From: Amyelois transitella
Lineage: Eukaryota > Arthropoda > Insecta > Lepidoptera > Pyralidae
Reading direction: 5' to 3'
Assembly (NCBI RefSeq): GCF_032362555.1
Contig: NC_083532.1
Coordinates: forward strand, 881,001-945,000
Length of the DNA: 64,000 bases
Position numbers and translations under genes: made by a program. Shown here piece by piece: positions 1 to 11,000 of the stretch (its first letter is position 1; every line of letters begins with the position of its first letter). The notes beneath the pieces are model-generated. The model saw nothing but the letters and a program-made list of their open reading frames with translations, was not told the origin of the DNA and ran no database searches.

Positions 1-96
1 TTTTTTGTTAAAAAACTAAACCTGTTACGGCTTAAGTTCACCTGTAATCATTTATTTTTATTAAAGTTCTTTTTTATTAAAGTTCAGTTATGTTTT

Positions 97-301
97 TGTC
101 GTAAAAGGCGACTAAGGTATAGGCTTACAAAATTGGGATTCTTTTTTTTAGGCGATGGGCTAGCGACGTGTCACTATTTGAATCTCATTTCTATCATAAA
201 GCCAAACAGCTGAACGTGGCCATTCAGTCTTTTCAAGACTGTTGGCTCTGTCTACCCCGTAAGGGATATAGACGTGACAATATGTATGTATGTATGTATG
301 T
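97..301 (+). repeat. SINE-A, 5'-truncated
   Basis: Starts at 'gtcgtaaaaggcgact' and runs to the (ATGT)n tail. The 5' hairpin is missing; the 3' hairpin agtctt-ttc-aagact is present. Confidence 0.8.
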
Positions 302-546
302 TTTTGAACGAAAGTTTTAGTTCCTAAGTTGACCACCACCGGCGCCATTTTGTTTTTTGTTACCAGAAAACGCGATATTGAGTGATTGGTTTAGTTGTAC
401 TTATTAAATAAAAGTTTCTTGAAGAAATCTAACAGTTTATTAATATTAAAAGCCTTGTCGTAATAATTTTGTTACACCGACATTACTACAAAGTGTACAA
501 AGATACATTATTAGGACTCTCGAACTTACATGCGACATAAAATTGT

Positions 547-804
547 GACGTGTGGTTCCCCCGGCACCGAAAAATATTTTATTTTATTTCCCATGGATAT
601 CGTAAAAGGCGACTAAGGAATATGCTTATAAACTTGGAATTCCTCTTATAGGCCACGGGCTAGCAACCTGTCACTATTTGAATCTCAATTCCATCATAAA
701 GCCAAACAGCTGAACGTGGCCTATCAGTCTTTACAAGACTGCTGGCTCTGTCTACCCCGCAAGGGATATAGACGTGACTATATAAGTACGTATGTATTGC
801 TATT
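547..804 (+). repeat. SINE-A, first of a tandem pair
   Basis: Near full length. Its tail 'tatataagtacgtatgtatt' runs directly into the next copy. Confidence 0.8.
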
Positions 805-1072
805 GTGCCGTGTGATTCCCGGCACCAGTACAAAAAAGAATAGGACCACTCCTTCTGTTTCCCATGAATGTCGTAAAAGACGATTAAGGGATAGGCTTAT
901 AAACTTGGGATTCTTCTTATAGGCTATGGGCTAGCAACCTGTCACTATTTGAATCTCAATTCTATCATTAAGCCAAACAGCTGAACGTGACCAATCAGTC
1001 TTTACAAGACTGCTGGCTCTGTCTACCCCGCAAGGGATATAGACGTGACTATATAAGTATGTACGTATTGCT
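805..1072 (+). repeat. SINE-A, second of a tandem pair
   Basis: Full length with both hairpins. It carries the same unusual tail (tatataagta.gtacgtatt) as the preceding copy, so the two probably arose by local duplication rather than by two insertions. Confidence 0.8.
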
Positions 1073-1278
1073 ATTTACCTTCTCCAAAGACAAACAGTCG
1101 TCGAGTAAGCCGTTAGTTTTATTGTCCATCTTTTGCAACATATTGAGCGATAGATCCAGTTTCCTGTGAATACAATACAATAAGATCGTGAGGATATAAC
1201 AGAATAGAATATTTATTTGCTTTTGATCAGGGTTTACAAAAGGTGTAAAAACAAAACATATTTCATAGTTATATAGTA

Positions 1279-1475
1279 CTAGAGGCCGCCCGCGACTTCG
1301 TCCGCATGGAAACCCTATCAATCCCGCGGGAACTCTGGGACAAAAAGTAGCCTATGTGTTATTCTGGGTCTTCAGCTACCTACATACCAAATTTTATGGT
1401 AATCGGTTCAGTAGTTTTTGCGTGAAAGAGTAACAAACATCCATACAAACTTTCGCCTTTATAATAGTAGTAGGA
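1279..1475 (-). mobile_element. Hel-1 non-autonomous Helitron, 197 bp
   Basis: Read on the minus strand it runs TC...CTAG followed by T, with the 3' hairpin around 'gcggacgaagtcgcgggc'. I count two differences from the copy at 5999-6195. The base before TC is T instead of the usual A. Bases 1480-1711 beside it are AT-rich with nothing recognisable. Confidence 0.85.
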
Positions 1476-1711
1476 AGGATAGTCAGCCATGAATTATAGC
1501 ATGCAAATCATTATAAAATTATACACAAGTCACTTAAGTCAATTAATTAATTCTTAATAAAATGATGAAAATATAGTAATGTCAATTTGTTACAATAAAT
1601 AAAAAATTAAAAAAATTACTTCATATTTGTCAATATTTGATTTCGAGAAAATAAAATAATTATGAATAAATTTAATTTTTATCTAAAATTATATATCCTG
1701 CACATTCAGGC

Positions 1712-2090
1712 AACTGGATGTGTGTGACCATGATCGATCCAATAGAATAGAATAGATTTATTTTCAAAATTGTATACAAGGTATCACTTATTGACGTCAC
1801 ATCACTTAAATCTAATTATAACTACTACCGCTTCCGAAACGCATGTGTAGAAGAAGCGGCGGAACAAACTACACTGCAGCATTTTCATCGGACGTCAATA
1901 TACAAATGTAATCTCTTAAATCTAAATCATGAACGAATGCACATTGTCTACATTAAAAAACATGAATGAATGTAGAACTAGAAGTAATACGAGTTAGGTT
2001 CCCCTGCAAAGGTCGCGGAGGTCAGACGGGAGTCGCTTCGTGTAAAAACCTGACTCACCCAATCCAGTAATAAAAATGTTCCTGATTGGA
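1712..2090 (-). repeat. Repeat D, split by a SINE-B
   Basis: Left piece 1712-1738 and right piece 1985-2090 ('gtcgcttcgtgtaaaaacctg') are contiguous in the uninterrupted relatives at 33725-33800 and 50910-51030. Confidence 0.7.
1739..1984 (-). repeat. SINE-B inserted in repeat D
   Basis: Its (AATAG)n end, at left, is the reverse complement of the (ATTCT)n tail. The body carries the diagnostic 'gacgtcacatcacttaaatc'. The short sequence aata lies at both junctions. Confidence 0.8.
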
Positions 2091-2159
2091 TCCTAATAGG
2101 TTCCTTATATGGCCCCAAAGGCACCGCTATGAGTTATGGGGTTTCCAAAAATGATTCCT

Positions 2160-2345
2160 CACTTAGCTTCAATAGGGCTCTAACCTGATTTGGATAGGAT
2201 TCCAATTTGGGTCCCAAACGGTTTTAATATGGATCCAGCAGGGTGCCAACTTGGGTCCCGAGGGTGTTACAATTTGGGTCCCAAATGGGGTTCCAATTTG
2301 GGTCCCAAAGGGTTCCAATTTGGGTCCCAAAGGGTACCAATTTTA
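2160..2345. repeat. Minisatellite of 'ttccaatttgggtcccaaag' type
   Basis: About seven degenerate units of roughly 20-27 bp. The array ends about 40 bp from the splice donor of the neighbouring LRR exon, on the intron side. Confidence 0.85.
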
Positions 2346-2386
2346 ATTTTTAATTTCATTCAAAAGACACCAATACAAAATCTTAC

Positions 2387-2586
2387 CTCAAAGCGACAAG
2401 CCCTTTAAACGCCTCATTAGGAATGGTATCCAATCGGTTCCCTCTGAGCGACAGATCCAACAATTGTTGCATCCCGTTGAACGACTGTTGCGCGACAGCC
2501 GCTATATTGTTGTACGACAAGTCGAGGTGAAACATCGTGGGCAAATTGCCGAACGCTGATTTAGATAGAGATGTTATGTTGTTATT
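2387..2586 (-). CDS. LRR gene exon 13
   Basis: Residues 631-696. Acceptor ttttacag; donor ag|gtaaga. Contains LRRs with FHLDLSYNNI and LLDLSLRGNRL. Ends in phase 2, so another exon must follow. Confidence 0.85.
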
Positions 2587-5500
2587 CTGTAAAATTAAAC
2601 AATATATACATAATATACATAATATATACATACATGTAATCACGTCTTTATCCCTTGCGGGGTAGACAGAGCCAACAGTCTTGAAAAGACTAATTTAATA
2701 GGCCACGTTCAGCTGTTTGGCTTAATGATGGAATTGAGATTCAAATAGTGACAGGTTGCTAGCCCATCGCCTAAAATGAGAATCCAAAGTTTATTAGCCC
2801 ATCCCTTAGTGGCCTTTTATGACATCCATGGGAACGAGATGGTGTGGTCCTATTCTTTTTTAATTGGTTCCGGGAACCGCACGGCACTTAAGAACATCTT
2901 CATCAGAAAAATGTATAAAATAAGTGACTGACAGACGACGGACAGGCCAAAATTACTGGCTGTAATAAATTAAAGTTTGAGAAAAACCATAACGTTTCCC
3001 AAAAAAACATACATACATACATTATATCCTGCCTCTTTCCCGTAGGGGTAGGCAGAGATTACCTCTTTCCACTTGCCACGATCTCTGCACACTTCCTTCG
3101 CTTCATCCACATTCATAACTCTCTTCGTGCAAGAAGAATAATTTTTCTATTTTTTTTTACAAAAAAATGACAGTCTGTCACAAGACAAGCGTACTACCAC
3201 TGCGCCACAGTCATAAAAACTTACCTGTAGGTACAAATACTGCAAACTGCTTAGCGTATTCAAAGCCTGCCACGGCGGACTGGTAATACCGTTATAAGAC
3301 AAATCTAGATGTTGCACAGTCAATAGCCCGCTGAAACTGTGACCTTCCAGTGTTTCCAACATGTTGTGAGAGAGGTTCAGTCGTAAAAGGGAATTCATTG
3401 TCGGCCACGTGTTGGCTTTTATTTCTGTAAGGTTGTTATGGGCGAAGTTAAGGTCGCTGTGAAAGAAATAAACTGTATTTATTATACAATACAATTCAAT
3501 GCCGTGCCGAGTGGTTCCCGGCACCAATACAAAAAAGAATAGGACCAATCCATCTCGTTCCCATGGATGTTGTAAAAGGCGACTAAGGCTTACAAACTTG
3601 GGATTCTTTTATAGGCGATGGGCTAGCAATCTGTCACTATTCGAATCTCAATTCTATCTTAAAGCCAAATGAGCTGAACGTGGCCGTATCAGTCTTTACA
3701 AGACTGATGGCTCTGTCTACCCCGCAAGGGATATAGACGTGATTATATGTATGTATGTATAATATTAGTAGGATGACCACTCACCCCAAACTGATAGGTA
3801 TTTGCGGTATCGCGTCCATGTAATTATTTGACAAATCCAATTCCCTACAACCCCCCAATTTGGCCAGTCCCCCCCTAGATCCAGACCTCAATTTGTTGTG
3901 GGACAAATCCAGCCTGAAAACGGTAGGCAGCGACCCGAATGTGGCCGGTTTTATTTGTTCCAAATCGTTGTGACTCAGGTTTAGGTATCTGTGGAAAATA
4001 TTGTGGTTTTTATTTTTACTATAAATGTCAGCCAAATAGCTGAACGTGGCCATTCAGTCTTTTCAAGACTGTTGGCTCAGTCTACCCCGCAAGGGATATA
4101 GACGTGACCATATGTATGTATGTATGTATAAATGTCACCTTGACAACTACTTGCCACGTGTCAACTTGAGAAGAACAATTATATATGTATCTTATAAATA
4201 CAATTCTCGTGTCACAATGTTCGTTCCCGTACTCCTCCGAAACGGCTTGAACGATTCTCATGATATTTTGTGAGCGTATTGAGTAGGTTTGAGAATCGGC
4301 CAACATCTATTTTTCATACCCCTTAGTGATAAAGGTTGTCCACCCTTAACATTTTTTTTTAACTAAAATTTACTTAAAAATGATTTATATGGCAAAACAA
4401 CGTTTGCCGGGAGAGCTAGTATAATTATATATATATATTATTAATTATTTCTTTTATACAACTTATTTCTTTCTTACAACATTTTAATACATACATTTAA
4501 TATATATATAAAAAAAACATATTACAAAATATAGTAGGACACCCGTCGACAGGAGGTAAGTAACCTTTCTGACCGTGGTCAGGGCTCCAGAGAGAGGAAC
4601 CTCATTACAACGCGGGCCGTGTCCACAATTACTGACTTCTGTATCTGACCCTTGACCCAAGAGAGAGCCTGTCTTAGCGACGGTCGAGTTATTTATATTC
4701 TCTCATTGGTTATTATACTATTGCTTGTTTTTTTTATAAAACAAGCTTAAAAGGACCAGAGGAATCTAAAAATCAAAAAAAAATACAGATGGAACCCAAT
4801 GGAGCCCTTTGGCACCCAGTGGAACCCTATGGGACCCAATAGAACCCAAAAAATCTTAATGTATTCGACACTAAATTGGGACCCTATGGAACCCATTGGG
4901 ACCCAAACCTTTTTTTTTTCAAACTTACCGCAAAGAGAAGAGATTCTGGAAAACGCCGCTAAACACGTCGGACAACTTGTTGTGCGACACGTCCACCGTG
5001 TGCAGTTCGTAAAGTTTGGGAAACGCCATTTTTGGTATAGATTCGATTTGATTGTAAGAGGCGTTCAGAATTCTTATGCCGGTCATGTTTTGGATTGGTA
5101 TCTGAAAAGAGAATTTTGAAGATAATTCACAAACAAACATACATCTATACTAATATTATAAAGTTGAAGAGTTTGTTTGTTTGTTTGTTTGAACGCGCTA
5201 ATCTCAAGAACTACTGGTTCGAATTGAAAAATTCTTTTTGTGTTGAATAGACCATTTATCGAGGAAGGCTTTAGGCTATATAACATCACGCTGAAACTAT
5301 TAGGAGCTAATAACTATTCCACGCGGACGAAGTCGCGGGCACAGCTAGTACACACATAAAATGACGCGACTCTCCCGGAAGGCGGTAGGCAGAGACTGCA
5401 TTATAATATTTCCACTTGCCATAATCCCTGCATACTTATTTCGCTCCCGTGAGAAATTCCAGAAAAAATAGTAACCCATGTCACTCCCGAAGATGTTACG

Positions 5501-8055
5501 CTATATATGTGCCAAATTTCATTCAAACTGGTCCAGCAGTTCAGATGTGAAAGCGGAACGGACAGACTGAAATATTTCCGCATTAATAACGCACACATAC
5601 ACATAATCACGTCTATATCCCCTGCGGGGTAGAAAGAGCCAACAGTCTTGAAAATACTAATAGGCCACGTTCAGCTGTTTGGCTTTCTGATAGAATTGAG
5701 ATTCATATAAACTGACAGGTTGCTGGCCCGCGCCTGAAAGAAGAATCGCAAGTTTATAAGCCTATCCCTTAGTCGCCTTTTACGACATCCACGGGAATGA
5801 GAGATTGAGTGGTCCTATTCTTTTTTCCATTGATGCCGTGAATAGAATAGAATAGATTTATTTTCAAAATTGGATACAAGGTATCACTTATTGACGTCAC
5901 ATCACTTAAATCTAATTATAACTACCACCGCTTCCAAAGCGCATGTGTAGAAGAAGCGGTGGAACAAACTACACTGCAGCATTTTCATCGGACGTCAATC
6001 CTACTACTATTATAAAGGCGAAAGTTTGTATGGATGTTTGTTACTCTTTCACGCAAAAACTACTGAACCGATTACCATGAAATTTGGTATGTAGGTAGCT
6101 GAAGACCCAGAATAACACATAGGCTACTTTTTATCCCAGAGTTCCCGCGGGATTGATAGGGTTTCCATGCGGACGAAGTCGCGGGCGGCCTCTAGTATAC
6201 AAATATAGATCGCTTAAACCTAAATCATGGTCGAATGCACATTGTCTACATTAAAAAACATGAATGAATGTAGAACAAGACGGCATTAATAATATTTGTA
6301 AGAAATTATTTACCTGTGAAAAATCTCTGATATAATTATAAGCTATGTTCAGCTCAAAAGCGTAACTGTTCTCATCGAACGCGCCTCGTGGTATTTCTTC
6401 CAATTTGTTGTATCTGAAAATGCAAAACGCATACATAATATATCACGTCTCTATCCCGTACGGGGTGGACAGTGCCGACGATCTTTCGTAGGTGCAAAAC
6501 TCAATTGAATGTGCCCTATATATTCAATTGTCAGTTGAATTTTATACCAGCATATAATAATAGCAGCTATGCTCGCGCGAATTTAGCGGCACCTACAAAA
6601 GAATACTAGTTTTTCGATAATCCCACGGGTATCCCCGTGCCGTGTGGTTCCCGGCACCATTACAAAAAGAATAGAACCACTCCATCTCTTTCCCATGGAT
6701 GTCGTAAAAGGCGACTAAGGGATAGGCTTATAAACTTGGGATTCCTCTTTTAGGCGATGGGCTAGCAACCTGTCACTATTTGAATCTCAATTCTATCATT
6801 AAGCCAAACAGCTGAACGTGGCCATTCAGTCTTTTCAAGACTGTTGGCTCTGTCTACCCCGCAAGGGATATAGACGTGACCATATGTATGTAAGACGTGA
6901 CCCACGGGTACTATAGTCTTAATCTTATTAGGGTGTGTAAATGTAAATATATACGGGACAAATTACACAGATTGAGTTAGCCTCGAAGTTAGTTAGAAAC
7001 TTGTGTTCGACGGCCTCTGTGGCTCAGCGGTAGTACGCTTGTCTGTGACACCGGAGGTCCCGGGTTCGAATCCCGGCCAGGGCATGATGAGAAAAGAACT
7101 TTTTCTGATTGGCCTGGGTCTTGGATATTTATCTATATAAGTATTTATTATAAAATATAGTATCGTTGAGTTAGTATCTCGTAACACAAGTTTCGAACTT
7201 ACTTCGAGGCTAACTCAATCAGTGTAATTTGTCCCGTATATATTTATTTATATTTATATTTATTTATATTAACTCAACGATACTATATTTTATAATAAAT
7301 ACTTAGAAAGATAAACATCCAAGACCCAGTCCAATCAGACAATCAGAGTAAGTCCGTTTCTCATCATGCCCTGGCCGGGATTCGAACCCGGGACCTCCGG
7401 TGTCACAGACAAGCGTACTACCGCTGCGCCACAAAGGCCGCCGTGTGTGGTGGGGGACAATTAGTGTGTAAGTGGATGTTAAGTGTATCAAGTACAAAAA
7501 CCTCACCTCAGGTCCAGCACAGTCATGTTGTTGCAGTTCTGGAACGCGCCCCTCTCCACAGTAACCAGCTGATTATGAGATATGTTCACCACAGACAGAT
7601 ATAGATCTGTGAAAGCTTGGGTCGCTATTGTCGTTATGTTGTTTTCCGCTAAGTTTATGAGCTGTAAGTGAAACAGACAGACTGACTAGAAAACACGACG
7701 AAGAGGAAAAGGAAAATTTATATTATCATAAAATTATAAATAGGTGAATAACAATGTGACGTGGGTGAAGAAAGTGTGGCGGAGTTAAGTCTAGCAAGTC
7801 TTAAGTGAGTAGCGTTATATACATACATATCATCACGTCTATTTCCCTTGCGTGGTAGACAATGCCAACAATCATGAAAAGACTGAAAGGCCACGTTCAG
7901 CTGTATGGTATAATGATGGAATTGAGATTCAAATAGTGACAGGTTGCTAGCCTACAAGAAGAACCCCAACTTTATTAGCCATACAGTTGAACACGTGGCC
8001 ACAATTTTGAAACTGTTGGCCCTGTCTACCCCGCAAGGGATATTGACGTGATTAT

Positions 8056-8088
<33 letters not shown>

Positions 8089-11000
8089 ATATGTATGTAT
8101 TACATGTAACTTACCTCAGCATATTTGACTTCTTTGAACATCTGATAGTCGATTTTGTTAATTTTATTCCTCGCCAGATCAATAGTGCCAATCCTGGTCA
8201 CAGCCGAGAATGTGCCGCGACCAATGTCTGATATCTGATTGTCTTGCAGAAAAATACGCCTGAACACATCATTAAAACATAATTATAGTGATTAATATCC
8301 ATGTACAAATATTGGAAAATTATGGTTATTTAGTTAGTGCCGTGTGGTTCCCGGCACTAATAGAAACACGGACCACTCCATCTCTTTCCCATAGATTCTT
8401 CCCGACGGCCTCTGTGGCGCAGCGGCAGTACGCTTGTCTGTGACACCGGAGGTCTCGGGTTCGAATCCCGGCCAGGGCATGATGAGAAACAAACTTTTTC
8501 TGATTGGCCTGGGTCTTGGATGTTTATCTATATAAGTATCCATACATATAATTTGCTATAAAATACAGTATCGTTGAGTTAGTATCTCGTAACACAAGTC
8601 TCAAACTTACTTCGAGGCTGACTCAATCTGTGTTATTTGTCCCGTATATATTTATTTATTTATTATTTATAGATGTAGTAAGAGGCGACTAAGGCTTGAG
8701 AATCTTCTTGTAGGCGATGGGCTAGCAACCTGTCACTATTTGAATATTGATTCTATCATCAATCCATACAGCTGATCGTGGCCTTTCAGTCTTTTCAAGA
8801 CTTGGCTCTGTCTACCCCGCAAGGGATATAGACGTGATTATATGTATGTTGTATGTCGCCCAAAAAAAAGGATTCCAAGTTTATAACCCTATCCCTTAGT
8901 CCCCTTTTACGACATCCATGGGAAATAGATGCAGTGGTCCCGTTCCTTTTCCTTAAAATGGTTACAATTAATTGAATATTAATAGTAGCATTTACCTCAT
9001 AAACCTCATTCCTTTGAAACTGTTCGTGTCCAATTTCTTCAACTTGTTATTGTCCAAATGTAACACTTTAAGTACAGTATTTCTTGCGAACATACCCCTG
9101 AAAATAATTAAATAATTTAAAAATTATAAAAAAATAATATCATCTACATAAGCGCTTTGGAAGCGGTAGTATTTATAATTAGATTTAAGTGATGTGACGT
9201 CAATTAGTGATACCTTGTGTCCAATTTTGAAAATAAATCTATTCTAATCTATAAAGGGACAGGTCAAGAGTACCCGAAACCGCCGAGCTTGCACGAAGAG
9301 AGTTATGAATGTGGATGAAGCGAAGGAAGTATGCAGAGATCGTGGCAAGTGGAAAGAGGTAGTCTCTTCCTACCCCTGTTATGTATGTAGGTATGTATTC
9401 TATCAATTTCTATGTATTATCAAGTGAAAGGTTCAAGAAATAGGGGAAGACCGAAAAAGAGATGGATGGACGGTGTAAAGGATAGTATGAGGAGAAAGGG
9501 AGTGACCAGTGAGATGGTAATTGACAAAAGTAATTGGAAAAAACTAACATACTGTGCCGACCCCGCGTAGAAAGTGGGAAAAGGTAACGACGAAGAAGAA
9601 GAAGATCATACAAATGAATTATTCGTTCTGATTAGAACTAACCTCGGCATGTCAGCTATTTCATTGTGACTGACATTACACCAGCCGAGTTTGGTCATGT
9701 CACCAATATGGCTGCCGTCCAATTTCGTTATATTGTTGTAACTGAAAAATAATATATAAAAACATTAAATACGTCATAAAAAGACTGAAAGGCCACCTTT
9801 AGCTATTTGACTTACTGATAGATTTGAGATTCAAATAGCAACAGGTTGCTAAACCATCGCCAAAAAGAGGAATCCCAAGTATTTTTCTAGTCCTTCGAGC
9901 CGGATTTGAACCTACGACGTAGGACTTATTTCCCTTACACCTCTATATCACTCAACATTTTTTAACTTCAAACTTCTCCTCACATGTACGGTCGCGTTCA
10001 TAATTGCAGTCATAGTTCGCAAAACTTTATAGCTTGCACCGCTGCTACCACTCACACATTCACACAAATAACACAATAAACAACAAGCGGTGAAACGTTG
10101 GGTAACGCGCCATCAAGAAGAGGGTAGTGTAAAAAGTCGACCGCGCAGCGACCGTCGTCCGCTAATAATCAACACAGCGACAGCCACACAGCGGAGATCC
10201 ATGGTGGAACAGTACGAAAATAATGGCTTCATACCGACCAGAATATTTGCGGAACAGTTCGACACATTAGTGGTTACTGTTCGTCGAGTTTGCATCGTGA
10301 GGGACTACACCACAGACAGCCAGCAAGAAAGCCGTATTTATCCGAAATAAATAAGCAAAGACGTTTAGAATTTGCTGGGCAGTATTTGGATTTTGCCTGG
10401 AAAGAAGCGATATTTACGGACGAAAAGTTCGTTTATGTCATCACTACACGGTAGGCTTCATTTATGGCGAAGAAATGCAACTCGGTATGAAGAAAAAAAT
10501 ATTGTGCCAAATATGGAGTCTGGACACATATCTGTAAATATGTGGGGCTGGATGAGTGCTGCTGGACCTGGGGAACAGGTGTGGATAGCAGGACGCGCTA
10601 TAGCTGCTCATTATGTGCAAGTGCTGGAAGAAACCATGTTACCAACTGTGCGGTATATTTATCCGATTGATGATATGCCAACAATATCATTTGTGCCCTG
10701 TGCATCGAGTCCATATAGTGCGTGAAAGGTTCTGCCAGTTTATATTACAACTACTAATTACTTAGATAGTATTTAAGGACAGCTTCAATATCTTTTCTTT
10801 ATGAAAACGAATAATTAAGCTGTAACCTTAATAACAGGAGATAAGTAGATGATACAATTAGTGTAATATGCTGTATGTATAGCTTTATATAATCATCAAC
10901 ATGTAAACAAAACTATAGGTAAACTGTTTCAATAAAATTTACTAATTTTAATTATTGAATGTTTTATTTTCTCCCTCTTGTTTAATATTTCTTGCTGATT

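Noticed and set aside
7009-7095. tRNA gene (A box, B box, 3' CC-like end)
   Set aside because: The same head recurs at least six times, always fused to the same non-tRNA body and ending in the same tail; these are SINE-T copies. The fold also lacks a clear anticodon arm.
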